A stretch of DNA of 64,000 nt from Eremophila alpestris peregrina (lineage: Eukaryota; Chordata; Aves; Passeriformes; Alaudidae), in contig WMCF01000026.1 of NCBI GenBank assembly GCA_009792885.1, positions 2,418,001-2,482,000 on the forward strand, in the 5' to 3' direction. Positions 14,901 to 29,389 of this stretch are shown here, one piece after another (the first letter of the stretch is position 1; each line of letters opens with the position of its first letter). The notes under the pieces were generated by a model. That model was not told where the DNA came from. It searched no databases and worked only from the letters and a program-made list of their open reading frames with translations. A program made the translations under genes and the position numbers.

Positions 14901-17900
14901 CTTGACAGGAAAATAAAGGAGCATTGGAAATTTAGGAACACAAACAGATATTCAAAAACTTAGGAAATCAAAACTACATGCTTGAGGTATTATGTTTTCA
15001 CGAATCTAGTGTTCAATCTACAGGTGAATATGCAAAAGAAGAACTAGATTTATGCCAATAGGCAGGAAGATGATTGCATTCATATTGAGGTTGCCTAACA
15101 TGACAAACACTCTTCAACTTGATGAATTGAATCTCATATTTTTTTATTTTTTATTTCTGTAGCAGCAATCTACTTTAATACTTCTGTTGTTCTGGAATGT
15201 GGCAGTCTATAGTAGAGAAGGGAGGCAATTTTTTATGTATCCCCAAACAATCTGTAGTTAAAATTGGAATTCTTCTGGAAGACATCATAACTCAGGCTGA
15301 TCACTGTTCAAATTCTGATGTGAATTTCTCTGTTAACAATCAGACAACAAGCCTGTGTCAGTCCCCCTCTTTCAGAGTTTAGTTTTTTGTGTGAAGTGCA
15401 TTTATATACACCAAAAAAGAAACCCCAAAAACAATACTACTGTCAACTGCAGTAAAGGGCACAGGCAAGGGAGGAAAGACTTAGAAAAGTACAGGCATTC
15501 TTCTAGATGCAATGATGATACTGACACAAAGCTGTGCTAAGAGTCTAATAATAAGGAACTTGTATTCTGAACATTTGCATTCTATCTCAGTTGTAAATAT
15601 TACTATATTTCTAGCAATTTATCATTCTGTTCTTGAGTTTAGGGAGACAGCTAAAAGAAATGACAAACAATTCTTTTCACAACATATAGCATATGTTGGT
15701 TTAGTGAATGCAGAGCATGTTAGCACAATGAGGGGAATACTGCTGTTGGCTTAACTCCAACCTCATACCTTTGGACAACCTGGTTTCTGAAGCATGTCTG
15801 TAATATATGTATAATACTAATATGTATTCAAAGTTTTAGTCGTATGAGAAACAGTGGGAAAAATTGAAGATATGAGAGCAGTGATTTTCTTTCCAAATCT
15901 CATTTAATTTCTTACAGCTAAAATTGGATTGGATATTGTGCAGATAATAACAACTTTCATTTCAATACTTAATGTGTGTTTATATGGTACTAATTCCCCT
16001 TTTTTTTTCTTGGAGCTGGCCACATTATCCACTAAAATAGGAAATGAACTTTCTATGCCACATTTTCTAGTTAATAGGAATTTTATGCTTTATCTGCTAT
16101 GCCAGAAGTCGTTTTCCTTCCATTCCCCATCTATCTACACTGTCCATGGAAGACAAAATTATTTAAGAAGTATATGCCTTGAGTATCAGAGCTGTTTTTT
16201 TTAATAAAATGTTTGCATTCTGATTTTTTTTCCTTAATGTGAAAATGTGATTTAACTGTATAACAGAAAGTACATGTACTTAAAACTAAATGACATAAAA
16301 CCACAAAAGAAGAAGAAGAAAAAAAAAACCATTTTCACATTATTTCCTCACTGCAGAAAAAAAATTATGTTGATTTTAAAGTCCCTGAAACTTGAGAACT
16401 GGAGCTTCCTTAACACATACTGGGATTTCTTGAGATGAGTTTTCAACACAAACATGTGCTTAGTATTTGTAAGTTAAGACATTTTAAATATGAAATAGCA
16501 ACTAACAAAGAAAATATTCTCATTTCCAAAATCCACTGAGCCTTTGTGTAGCAGTAGTCATTCCAATATACTATGCAGCAAAAATTTATCCTCGTTGTTA
16601 GGAACAAAAGGAGCTTATTTCCTCTGTGATGTGGCTACGGGTGTGTTGATGGTGATTTACTTGAAGTGTTCAGGGCACTCATGCATCTCACAACTATAGG
16701 CAGCAGTCTGAAAAGTCTGTCTGCTACTAGATTTTCTGGGAAAACCTAACAAAATTAAGAATGAAAGGAAGGAAAACAGAGCAATTGGCATTTTTTCACA
16801 TCACTGAAACAATATTTTAGCTGTAACATCTCTGTGTTCTGTGGTTTGCCCTGATAACTCTGGATTTGCTTCCGTGTCTTTATGTAATTAGGGTGTTAAT
16901 TCCACTGTGATTACAGAGCAGAGATCCACCCCTAAATTTTCTGTTAGTGTGCTGAGGAATCTGAAGATGGGATGAAGCAGATTTCAGGACAGCTTTTAGT
17001 ACAGCTTTCAGCAAATTTAACCTATCTGCAATTTCATGCTTCAAAATTTTGATGTTAGTGTTTAGAACATGAACTCTACGTGTCCCTCCACTGTCATATT
17101 AACATATATAAAATGAATATTGACATAGAAGTCATCTGTGATTCAAGTACAAATTACAGACAGAAATAGATTTTTAGAGGATTGCATATTTAAGAGGATT
17201 GCAGTTTTATAGCTCTGACCTCACAGTTGAAGTGAACAGGTGTATAAATGTCTGTAAAATTTAGTTTTAATATGGAATTTGGGACTATTTAAAAGATATT
17301 GTAGGTGATTAACATGGAGAAAAATGACAAGAAAATTTATGCACAGGTGAATACAGCTGACAATCAAATAGGCAAACAAATCCAGTGACAAAGTTAACTC
17401 ATCTTGCATTTACAAGATGCTGACTGCCTTTGATGACTCCAGTGAAACTGTTTAATAGCATCAGGAATGTGTTTGCTTACAAGACATTTTATAGACTTAG
17501 CACAAGGAGTTTAACTGCTGGATGAATTTTAGGTAACATGAAAATTATTTTGAATCACTCTAATAAATCTCCTGATGGTTATTCTACTTTATGTAAGTTG
17601 TTTTCTTACCTTAACCATCAGCTCTGTTCAAAGGTAAATTAAATAATTCTTAATACATAATTGGCTATTTATTAGTTACCATTTTATTCCTTATGTTTTT
17701 CTTTTTCTTCTTTTATGGTCTTGGTTATTTAGAAAAGGAGACTAATAGAGTCATCTGAGTCATCTTTTCCTTTTTTTTTCTCCTGTCAGTCCCCTCATAA
17801 TAATTTTTTGAGTTTCGATCAGGTTAAGTAAACTTGGAAACAGAAATTATAGTTTTAGAAATACTTTCTACCATATTTATCCTAGTTAACAACTTTTCAA

Positions 17901-20900
17901 AATGAACTAATTAATTAGTATCTCACAGAGAGGAAAAGATGTTGTCAAGATGTGCTGCATGTAAGTAATGTCAGGCTAACCTCTTTATACATGCTGGAAT
18001 GTCAGTTGATTTGTCTATTCACCATATACTGCGACTGTTATCTGGTAACATGTTATAGGAGACATGGATTTTACATGGAAAATTTTGGGGCAAGGAAAAG
18101 AAAAATGCACAGGCAGTGCTGAGAGACAGAAGACAGTGAGAAAACAAGTTTCATTAGGCTGATGGCTCAAAGAACAATCTATAATTTATTTTTAGTTCTG
18201 ACTAGATATAACCAAATGATTGTAATTTCCTCAGTTAGAAAATTATGCAAGCTCATAAAAGACATGGAAGAAAGCATAGTAGATCATAAACATTTTTCTG
18301 CAGAGGGAGGGCTGAGTGTCTTCCACAGATGTGATGTAGAGTATCAGAATTTAAACAGAAGAGTGTCTGAGACATCAAATCTTAACCCTCACGCAAGTAA
18401 ATATGTGGACCCTAACACTTAGTTTTGTTCATCTATCTCAAGACTGAATCTTGTGGGCTTTGAACACCTGATTCAAATTAGTCATTTAGCCAACAGGGTT
18501 TAATATGCCTGTCTTTCCCCTTTGGCTTCCACCTCTTCCTTGGATCAGTGAGTGACATGCATGGACTGTTCTGTTCTGCACAAAGTGGTGTGAGCAGCTT
18601 TGTTTCCCCGCAGTGACCAGGGGAGTGCCTAGTATTACGAGAAGTAAGTTCTAATTAACATGGCTTAATTCAGCCTTCTCACTGGTTTATATTAAATGGA
18701 GCTTGGCTATATTAAATAAACTTTTTAGAAAGTCATCCCATGTAGGTTTGCATACAGTGCCTTTATAATAACACTATATTGATTATGAAGCGTCTCTGTT
18801 ATTCTGTGGCATTAATGTGTTGCTTATAGGAGCACTGCTGTATAAAAAACAGCTCCAGTCATATGGTGTTCTGTGGGGAACAAAACTATTACAATTCCTT
18901 CTTAGCTTTACTAGAATTATCCTTGAATGACTGAGGACATTTTGAACTTTTTAAAAACTTAATCTCAGGAGAAACAGCAGGAGGCATTCAGAAGATGTAA
19001 TTATTTAAAACTGCGGTAGTAGAAATGGAGAAAAAGGGAAAAGAAAGAAGTTATGAGTAACAAGACAAAATTCTGTTCTAAAGTGTTATGTTTAAGTGCA
19101 AATGATAGTAGAGAGATACACATGAGTATTAGTGCAGAATGAGTAGCATTCAAAACTTTCCTTTTCTAAATTTATACCAGAAAGAATATTCATTTCACTC
19201 CATGAGGATGGAAGAGCTGAGGTCTCTGAACAGATTGAGGCTTCTATACTCTGTTATGTGCTGTCAGATTTTTATATAGCTAAATCTTAACTCTAGGTAG
19301 GTTAAGAAGCTTTATACTACTGAGTACCATTACAGTGAGTAGCATTGATGAAAAGTGAGCTGTGAAGGGAACTTTTTTACTTTACAGTGCAGTACTGCAC
19401 TATATCAGAGGCATGTGGTGAAGACTTTCCCAATATGGGGTAAATTGAAAGTCTGCTCAAGCTTAGACAAATTTTTGACTGAAGTTGATGGTGTTCTTCT
19501 GTTTCAGAAGTGAATCAAAATTTTGTAGTGACAGTGAATTGAGACTTCTCAGAATTGCAATTTGTTTAAAGCCAAGGGGCTTTTTTATCTTCAGTAAATT
19601 TTATTGCTTTCAAGTATTTTAAATGTGAGCTGTGTTAGTATCCTGTGCCCTCAGCAAAAATCAGGCTACTGTCTATTACAGTCTCAACCACTTTACCTGG
19701 TCAGTTTTTTCAAGTGAATATCTTCCCATGGAGAATTTTTTCCAACAATTTTATATTTTCTAATAAAAATCTATGTTACATTATCTGATTCTTGCTAGAA
19801 CAATGTTTCCAGTCAGCTTCATTCCATATGATCGTTATTCTCTCAGGATCCTTAGCATCAAAATGCTTACTCTACTGCATTTTAAACTCATCTGTGGCCC
19901 TAAAGTGCACTGAATAGTAAAGAAAGCAACTGAGATGACTTTTGCAGTATTTTGTGATTTTATCACATGCAGGAAACCTTGCAGTGTGACTTTAAAATCT
20001 GAAGGTAAAGTTCTCACTAGCAGAAAACTGTTTTTATGCTTAGCTGCTCACGAGGATTCTTTATTCCTTAATAATTTAGTTAATTTCCTTTGATTCTATA
20101 AAATAGTTGACAAAAGCATAAAACAACATAATGATTTTTGTAATGTTCTTAATCAGAATACTTATGAAAAGGAAGAGTTGATTTTTGGACAGAGTTTGGC
20201 AATTCCTTCATGTTGCTGAGTGCAATATAGAGCTTCATTACAAGTTCAATTTTGATTTTTTGGAATCACTTGTCATATATTACATAGGCCTGATGCAAAA
20301 GATTCCTAGCAAACAAAGCATGAGGACAACTGTAGTGCAACAAAATATTTTATATGTGACAGATTGACAGGCCTTTCTGAAATATTGAGCTTTACTATTA
20401 AAGATGTGATTGAGCCTTTTTAAATAACATATTTTCTTCTTCCTCACCTTTTTAGTTACTTATATTTTTACATCAGTTTCTTATACTCTTTTTTCATATT
20501 GATAAATTGATAATTTTATTAACAATTACTCTTAAATTGACCTCTTATGCATAGAATTGTTCACAGGATTATCATACCATGTATATGGCAACATGGTAAA
20601 AAAGATTACCAATACCTTGTAGACAACTTACAACTACTTTGGTTTTAATGTTTAGGTATTATTTCCATTTAATCTTTAGGTACCTTTGGCATGTTGCTCA
20701 CTTGAAAGCAGCATAAAAACCACTGTTATTTGGAGGCTGGATTTGCCTGATACAAACTAATATAATTTGGTGAAATATGATGCTTCCTCCCTTCTGGTTT
20801 AAAGAAAAATCTATGAGAATTTGTCAAGTAGTGTCAAAAAGGTTGACTAAATAATGAGAAAAAGACCCTAATGTGCACAAGAATAATTTAGATATTACTG

Positions 20901-23900
20901 GGGGATTGGGGTTTTTTTAATGCTAAAATATCACTTAACCTTTTTTTTTTTCTAGTTTTGTTACATCACCAAGTTACAGCAGCATTTTATGTCCAAACAA
21001 AAAGTGTTGGAATTCTGGACTCAATAATCAAACAGGTGAAAAGATTTTAGATCTTTGTAGTGACAGAAGCACTGGATTTTTCTGAAGTGCCTTTGATATG
21101 CCCATGAGAACATTTGTATCATTTAGTCTAATATTTAGATTTCAGAATGGTGATTTAGTTAGGATGAACTTTTGATCAAAATTAGAACAATATTTGTGAA
21201 AAGAAAGTGAACTGGATTTGCAGTAGGAGTATATGCCGTGGTGGATGCACCCTCCTTTTGCACAGTCCTTGTATCTCACTCGAGATTTTTCAGGGAGAAT
21301 TTTGGCAACCGACTGACTTTTCTTCTTGAACCGGAATAGATGACACCTTCCCCCAAATTTGTCCCCATTTCATAGAAACAAAGATCTCCATAAAAAATCT
21401 ACTCACTAATTCTTGAAGGGATCTTTATGTTCTGTATATTTAAAATTGCCTTTATTCTCAGGAACTATTTAATGATTAGTGGTTAGTGCTTTGTCCATGT
21501 TAACTGTTGACATTAGTGTTGTCTGGATGTACTTTTGCAGTTTTCCTTTTGATCCCTCTGAAATATTCTACTTAAAAAGAAAACTGAATCTGATTGCAAT
21601 TTAAATGTATAAATATACGGTTTTAAATTGGAGTTTTGTACAGAAAAATAGTAATTTTTATTAAGTCTGAATGTTTCCTCTCTCTGTGAATAGATTATTT
21701 GACTCATCTTCAGATCATCAGCTCATTCTGAAGCTAATCTTCTTTCGAAGAAATCCATAAACATCCTGCTTTGTTGCACACCACTTTTTAGTTTTTAGAG
21801 ATGTGATAGCCTGTTTCTTATCTTCATATGGTTCTTATACATATGATGTTTACAAACTATTCATTTCTCACAGAGCAGGAATACAAAATGTATTTCAAAC
21901 GTATTTCAAAGTTCATCCTATCATGCATTGTTTGTCAGAGTGTAAGTCAGATAGGTTGGCCTAGGTGGACTCCAATAGAATCATGACTTTCTGTTGCAAC
22001 TTCCAGAATCACATAATAACAGTTTTCATTATTCTACCAGAGAGCTACAAAGAAATAAATACAGAATAATAAAGCCACCTGCCAAAGCTTTTCACATGAA
22101 GCAAACTTTGATTGACTAAATATAAAGGTGTAGGTGTTTGTAAATTGTGAATCTCGAAAAGAGAGAATTTTCTTTTCTCTGTCATTGGAACAAATGAGAA
22201 GACAGTAGAAAGGGAAGAAAAAGGAAATTTAAGCCAGAATACCTTATTGCCCCCAAAAGATCCACTATCAGTTTTTTCAACTATAAGAATGGGTGAGTCT
22301 CAGCAATAATGTAGCTTTTTCTTGAGGAATGATAGGGAAATAAATTCTTTTTACCCTGCTACATCTCCATTGTATTTTTTTCAGAAAGTATAGCAGTATT
22401 AGGAAAAGCAATCAGAGAGTTCCAGATTAGCATCTTACTTTTTCCATTACTGAGAAGAATGCAAGTGTCCTTTGATCTTTATGCTTCCCCGTTTAAGGAC
22501 AAGCCGTGTATATGATATTATAACATTCTTGAAAAACAGCTGTCAATAACAACCCTTTTCACTTCATGTACTTGCCTTTGTGTTCTCTTCTTCAGACCTA
22601 CATGCATTGCTATATATTTTGTACTCAGGATGTAGTGTATGTCAATATTTCATAAATTCAGTTGTGTAATAGCTTGGAATTCACAATTTATAAAACAGTT
22701 AGATGTGCATACTAGCATAGGGATAGAGAGGTATATGCCTGTTGGTAGATGTTATCAGACCTATTCATAAAAGGCATTTTTTTCAGTTTAGCCTGAAAAT
22801 TTATTGATGTTTATCCTTGAAAGTCTGTGTCAGCATCAGCATTAAAGTAAATCTAGGTTTTAATTCTATTTGAGTTCATTTTCTGAGACATTATAGAAGA
22901 TGAATTATGCGTTATTTTATGCATACTTGTAAAGCTGTCTTTTTAGAGTTTAGATTTCATTTTATTTCATTTCATAGGTTTATTTAACACTTGAATTGTG
23001 ATGGCCTTGGGGTGTTCTACTGTTTTCTACTTCAGCTTAAGGTCTATAAACCTATTTTCCTCCCATTTCTTCACAGGCCTGTAACAGTCAGCTTTTCTGC
23101 TTGGTTTTTATGTCTGTTCTTCAGGGAAACTACTTTTTCGATAAGATTGTTTCAGAATAGTTCAACAGTAGTAGCAGAAAAATAAACAGTGAGTTTGTTT
23201 AGATGACTATTTTCTAGTGTTGCTCTTATTCTAGAGGGAATGTAGAAATGATAGTCATATTCCGGTTCTAGTCACTAGTGTTTTTTTAAGAACTACCATG
23301 CTTGATCTCAAGAAAGTATTCTTCCTGCTGTCTCCAAATCTCTTATGGTTACCGTTTTTGTATTTTTGTTTGGTTTTAAACTTAGCGTAGGAATTCAGGC
23401 CCACAACTTATACCTGACTGAATAAATGCCAAATTGAGTTTTCATGGACTGTATTAGGGAACTATGTAAAATAAAGCTCTTGTGGAGAAGCAATTAAGAA
23501 CTCACATCCTTGCTTTCCTTTAAGCTGGAAAATTTATCTGTTTATTTATTTCAGTACTGAAGAGAAAAAACTCTATTGTTCAATACCAGCGTTCTGGGTT
23601 TTATTTTGTTTTGAAAACCAGTTACCTTTCAGAAGTTGAATTTTTTTCTGCATGATTGCTGAATGCTTAACTCAAGTCCACACAGAACCTTTGAATAACA
23701 CAAACCAAAATGGAGAGTTCAATTGAAGTCTAGAACAGATAAATGTTTGAAATAACAGCAGTTTAAAATATAAATGGTTGGTGTTTTGGTCTTCAGTTGT
23801 TTCCCCTTTCTTATGTTTAAGTTATTGGTAAAGAAATGCCATGTCATGGGCATAGAAGGATATTATTATCATTGGAAACCATTTCCAAAACAAGTAATGG

Positions 23901-24144
23901 TGGACATGTGTCTTATTACCACATTTGAGATCATATCACAGACATGCCTTTTTTCCAAATGCTTTGGCTGAATCAAGTAAACAAATGAAACCTGAAAATT
24001 TACTATTTTTAGCTGTGTTTTGTTTACTTCCTTAGATGTGAACTTAGGAACCAAAATCACTGAAGAATGCTGAAGATTTTTCATCAATTTTTTTTCTGTC
24101 TTTGTGTCTTCCATCAAATCTAAGTTCATGACTGAAGAACTGTC
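11924..24144 (+). other. FSTL5 intron sequence
   Basis: Noncoding and AT-rich. I see no exon, RNA gene or clear mobile element. Small simple tracts include (AAG)n followed by an A run at 16305-16328 and TA-rich tracts near 14235-14262. A stretch at 13511-13560 weakly resembles the same old repeat type seen near 9040. The rest is featureless to me. Confidence 0.6.
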
Positions 24145-25160
24145 TTCCCATGGCTTGGGCAGGTGTATTCTTCACTGGGTAACAAACTGTCAGGGTGGCC
24201 AGGCCTGGAGAGTGATGGTGAATGCAGTTGCATCCAGTTGGTGGATTGGTCACTAGTGGGATTCCCCAGAGCTCAGTATTTGGCCCAGACCTGTTCAGTA
24301 TCTTTATTGATGATCAAGATGAGAGCACTGAGTACACTCTCAGTCAGTTTGCAGATGGCACCAAGGTGGATGGAGTATTGATCTGTTGGGGGGCAGGAAG
24401 GCTCTACAGAAGCCAATTGTATGGGCAGAGACTCAAAAAGGCCATTTGCTGGGTCCTGTGCTTGTGTCACAACAGCCCCATGCAGTGCTACAGGCTTGTG
24501 GCAGAATGGCTGTAAAAATACACAGCAGGAAAGGACCTGGGGGTGGTGGTTGACTGCCAGCTAAACATGTGCCAGGTGGCCAAGAAGGGCAGTGGCACCT
24601 TGGCTTGTATCAAGAATAGTGAGATCAGCAGGACCAGGACAGTGATCATCCCCCTGGATTCAGAACTGGTGAGGTCATACCTCAAATCCTGTCTTTAGTT
24701 TTGAGCTCCTCACTACAAGAAAGACTTTAAGGTCCTGCAGTGTGTCCAGAAAAGGGCAGTGGAGCACAAATCTGATGAGAACTGGCTGAGGGAGCTGGGG
24801 TTGTTTAGCCTGGAGAAAAGGAGATTCAGAGGGGACCTTGTCACTCCCTACAACTGCCCAAAAGAATGTTGTAAGTGGGATTGGTTTCTTCCAAGTAAAA
24901 AACAATAGGAAAAGAGGAGAAGGCTTCAAGTTACATCAGTGTGGGTGTGTTAGATTGGATTACAGGAAAAATTACTTCACTGAAAGAGTGGTCACTTGAA
25001 AAAGCTGTCCAGAGAAGTGGTAGAGTCACCATACCTGAAAGTGTTCAAAAAACTTGTAGATGTGGCGTGGTTCATTGGTGAAGATGGCACTGCAGCGTTA
25101 ACAGTGGGACTCAATGATCCTAAAGGTATTTTGCATTCTTCATGATTCAATGGTTATATG
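24145..25160 (+). mobile_element. CR1 LINE, 5'-truncated and decayed 3' fragment (reverse transcriptase C-terminal part plus 3' end)
   Basis: Translated pieces in shifting frames follow avian CR1 ORF2 in order: a WRVMVNAVASSW segment near 24210; after a frameshift VTSGIPQSSVFGPDLF (24249 onward); FADGTKVDGV at 24348, where the polymerase motif FADD has lost its second aspartate; KAICWVLCLCHNSPMQCYRL (24438 onward); then RELGLFSLEKRRFRGDL (24787 onward). The end, CTCAATGATCCTAAAGGT then TGATTCAATGG, matches a degraded CR1 3' terminus with its ATTCTATG-like repeats. Several frameshifts and stops make it inactive. CR1 elements are non-LTR retrotransposons that move by target-primed reverse transcription and are usually 5'-truncated, as here. 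The 5' edge is approximate. Confidence 0.92.
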
Positions 25161-28100
25161 CCAAATTGGTTTTTAAAAGCATTACACTGACTGTTATTTC
25201 TAAGCTGCTGATTCTCCCTCTAGAAGTCTAAACTGGACTGAAGATTCTTCCTCCCTCTCACATATTGGAATAAAGAATTTAAAGTAAAGGTAGCCAGAAA
25301 TATCTTAAATATGAATTTAGACGTGAGGAGTATGGCCATTGCTGATGAACATTAGGTTCTAGGGACTGAATGGAAAATTGGGGAAAAAAGTAATACTTTA
25401 TTCATCTGCTATTTCCAATGGTGTGTACTGTCTTTTAAGGTGTCTGATAGATATTGCTATGAGATTGTATATTATTTTAAAATAAAAGGCACTAAATAAT
25501 CCCTGAGAGACTTACAAGAAAGATGTTTCCTTTTTTAATAAATCACAATGTTAATAGATAATAATGTTAGAAAAATCACTCTATTTAAAAAATGCTTTTT
25601 ATCAGTTGTTTTTTTTTTTGTACATTTGCTCAGTAAGACAGAATGACTTCTCATTTTTACTGTACTCAAGCAAATGCCAAAATAGAATGGCAAATGGTCC
25701 ACTTAGAGGGGGAAGAAAAGGAGCTGAAACAAACCAAATAAAACTGAGACCTTGAAAGTCTAAAGAGTTTAGTCATTAGCACTTGGAATGCTTTCTGTGT
25801 TAGCTGCAGGAATTTCAAGGTACTGACACAACTTCAGATGGTGCACTTAACACTTTGCTAAATCATTTGCACATTTTTATCTGTTTCAGCTGGCATCACT
25901 GCTTTGGAAATTTCAGTTTCTCTTTTATCATAGCACACAGGTATCAAGTGACAGGAAAGTGTGCATCTCTCTGAAAAAAACAGTTTGACTTGACTGCAAT
26001 GCAGAATCCAAAGAACTTTTTTATTTTTTTCCTTGCTGAGTTAATTTGTGGTGCTCTTGCAGTGTCCCTGTGAGTGGAATATTACTGTCAAGACTTCTGT
26101 CTATTCAAAAAAGTTGGTGAAGAAGGGAAATGTGGGAAGTCAGGTCATATAAATCTTGTGGGGATGAGGAAGAGAGAGGAAGATAGAAGATCAGTACCTG
26201 CACACTGTCAAGCTTACATGCCCAGACTAAATAAAGTTGTGTTGAAAAAAAAAAATAGGCCATATATATTGATGAATATTGTTTAAACTGTCTATTAAAT
26301 TCAGGAGGAAAATTAAAAATAACTATAAAGGAAATATGTAGCATTTTTTTCAAGGTACTGGGCTTTCCACCTCTTGTTCAAAAAAAGGTAGCAAGAGCTA
26401 CAGAAAGCTCCACAAATACATTATGCATAATTTTTCTGTTTTCTAGAAATTGTAGTGCTAACAGAATTCTGTGAAATTAGTTTTCAAATACATGTGTAGC
26501 AATGCTGTTAAAATGTCTTTTAGCTTTAGCTGAACATTCAAAAAGTGATGCAGGTTAAATTCTTTATGAAGTAATGACTAAGTTTAAAGACTTAACAAGA
26601 AGTTTGTCTTAACTGGTATGACTGGAAGTACACTAATGCTCAAATTCTTCAGAAATAGCTATGGCAGTTTATGGATTAAACTGCTTTAAAAGTCATTCCT
26701 ATTCCTACTTGTACTTTTTTTTTTCTCTAGACTGTAGTACTGTGCTACTTCATCTGCATACAAAATGAAATTAAGACAGTAAAATGAGTTCTGCCATGAT
26801 TTAAAATGGATTATGTGAATGTTACCTTACAATGTATTGTTGAAAAGAAAATCATACAGTTATAATTCAGTCATGCTTGTGCATAAGAAAATGTATAGTG
26901 TCAAGAGATAACTGTTTTATGGCAAACAAAGCAACTCACCTGGGTCATTCCAGCAACTTTGAATTAATGAGTCATTTCACACAGATCTCAGATAGGTTGG
27001 TTTGATAGTTTTCAAAATGCTATAAAGGCAGCCTTTAAGAATAGAGGAAAATATATTGTGGATTATAATTTCAGTCACTCAACTAAACTGATTATGAGTA
27101 AAACAATTGTAAAATTTAGTTACAAATGCATTGCTACTTTCAAAGGATTTGTGATGAAATATTTATTTCTGCTTCAATTAATAATTTAGGCATAAAGCAT
27201 AAACAGGCTTTGGTGACCTGAAATGACTTTCAGTTCAGTTAAATAAATAAAAAAAATAGTAGCTCAAAATAGTTATTCCAGTGCAATCTTTATTCCTCTA
27301 GTTATAAAGAGTGAATGTATATCTGTGTGTCTCATATTGTAGATTTCTTGGAATTACCTAAGAAAGTATGACATGTAGCAAACTCTTTGGCTTTATTAAT
27401 GGGCGTGAAAGGTAGTCTTGCTTTTAGAAACTGCATATACAGCAGATATCATAACAGCATCTTCACTTCCCTTCCTTTGAAACATTTCTGGGCTGCAGTA
27501 GCCAAACCACTGAAACAACAGACAGGGATTTGGTAGCTGTGGTGACCATAGGTTTCAGTTTAACTTTCTGCCATTTTCTGGTGGGAAGAGATGCAACCGC
27601 TGAACCAGGTGTGTGGAACTTTTGCATCACCAGAAATGTTCTCGTAGACAGCACTCTATTGAATAGTAGTTTAAAATGAGATTTTATTTTTTTGTGTTAT
27701 TAGTTTTGTAGCTTGTATTTTTTAAATGCTTAAGGATTATGTTACTATAGCCCTATAATAATTCTTATGTAGAATGCTGGTAGGTTTTATCAAATTCTAA
27801 TATTATCGGTGAAAATAGTATTTTTCCCATGTTTAGAAGGGCAATTTGTCACTAGACAGAAGTTGTATCAACTAATACAAAAAACATGACAGTTGAAGTA
27901 TCTGACTAGCTTTTTTTTTACTGTTGAAAGCTAAATGTTTTTTCATTCATAAAGATAGATATATTTTTCTCATAACACCGATTTTCCATGAAGTTGGTAA
28001 TATTTTGTATTTTGACTTGTTTGCTTTTACGTGTTTATTGGAAGAGAATAATCAATATTATGGAAAACTATTTCTATAAAGACTACTGGATTTAAAATTG

Positions 28101-29389
28101 ACACTGTTACTCAGGTTTAGCAGGAATTTATTCTTTTCTTTCTGTAGGAATTATACTTCACAGAAAATATCTTTGGTCTAAGCACAAAAAATTTCAGTAG
28201 TCACATTACTTGACTGAATCATCTTGGGTGTTATTTTCTGTGAAAGTAATCACTTTTTTGAGTAGATATGTCTGCTTTAGCAGGTATTTATTAGTAGACA
28301 CACATAGATATATAAATAATTCTAAATGGACTGTTCAGGTAGACTATTCTCATATGTCAAGATAAAGATTTTTGATACTTCACTTCATATTACTTCATAA
28401 TACTTCATATTTTTTTCTTTTCATAGAGCAGTATTCTCTTCTTAAAGAGCTCTGGAATAGCATTTTGCCTTTTTGTGTTAATACTGCCTAGCTTTGTGTG
28501 ATTTTTCATATTTCTAGATATTTTGGGTTAATTCTAACAGCTGTGGAAAAAGCTCACAACTTTGCTGATATGGAGCAGATCAGATCAGTCTTACTCTGAA
28601 AAAAAAAATTATAGGAGATATATACACAGTGCATGGGGCTCTGCGTCACTTTTAGCTTACTTAAAATGGCAAAATTAAGTCAGGAAAGTTCAAGCATAAT
28701 TACAGTTATTTTCTTTTAGCAAATTCCACAGGGTAATTATTTATGGAAACATTATTTTTAAAACTCCCTCTTATTGTCTCTAAAATATTTACCTCGGTTG
28801 GTTTTTGGGGGCTTAGGCAGTTTTTTTGGGGGGCTTTTGCAGGTTTTTTTGGCCTGTTGGGTGCTTTGTGGTTTTTTTTGCTTTCCTTTCAAAAATCCAG
28901 ACATGGGCCATTGGTGTCAAAGTTTGTTAGCTAAGTGCCTCTGAGAGCTATACTCATATATACAAGTGTGTAGTGTTTTTCTGTTATTTCTGAAGGGCTT
29001 GTAACAATCGTATCTCACATTAATAATCTTTACACCATTAAATTTAATGTGTTTATGTTTCACACATGTAAAGGACATGGAAATTATTGGTATCTTCCTG
29101 CTTTTGTAGAATAAATTGAATGAGAAATTCCATGTAACAAAAATATTGTGATATTCTTCTAAACATATTTTTTTCTAGAATGTGCCACCGATTAACAGTT
29201 TGGATTACAACACACACCCACATGCCCTTTGCTGGATTATTAATGCCTGAAAATCTCTCAAAGCTCCCACAGTGTTCCTGTACTGGGTCTTTCTGTCATG
29301 AAAGCAGCCCACAGAATACTCTCATTGGTGACCACGGTAGTGCTGAATTTTAAACACTGAACATTCTTGAGCACTATAAAGGTCTTTTC
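25161..29389 (+). other. FSTL5 intron sequence
   Basis: AT-rich and without exons or clear transposons. Contains a three-copy 10-base tandem (ACTTCATAWT) at 28382-28411 and a G/T-rich stretch at 28795-28885. Short open frames show no known domain. Confidence 0.6.
28382..28411. repeat. Three-copy 10-base tandem repeat
   Basis: ACTTCATATT, ACTTCATAAT and ACTTCATATT lie head to tail, with a partial further unit (ATACTTC) just upstream. Minor local slippage repeat. Confidence 0.8.
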
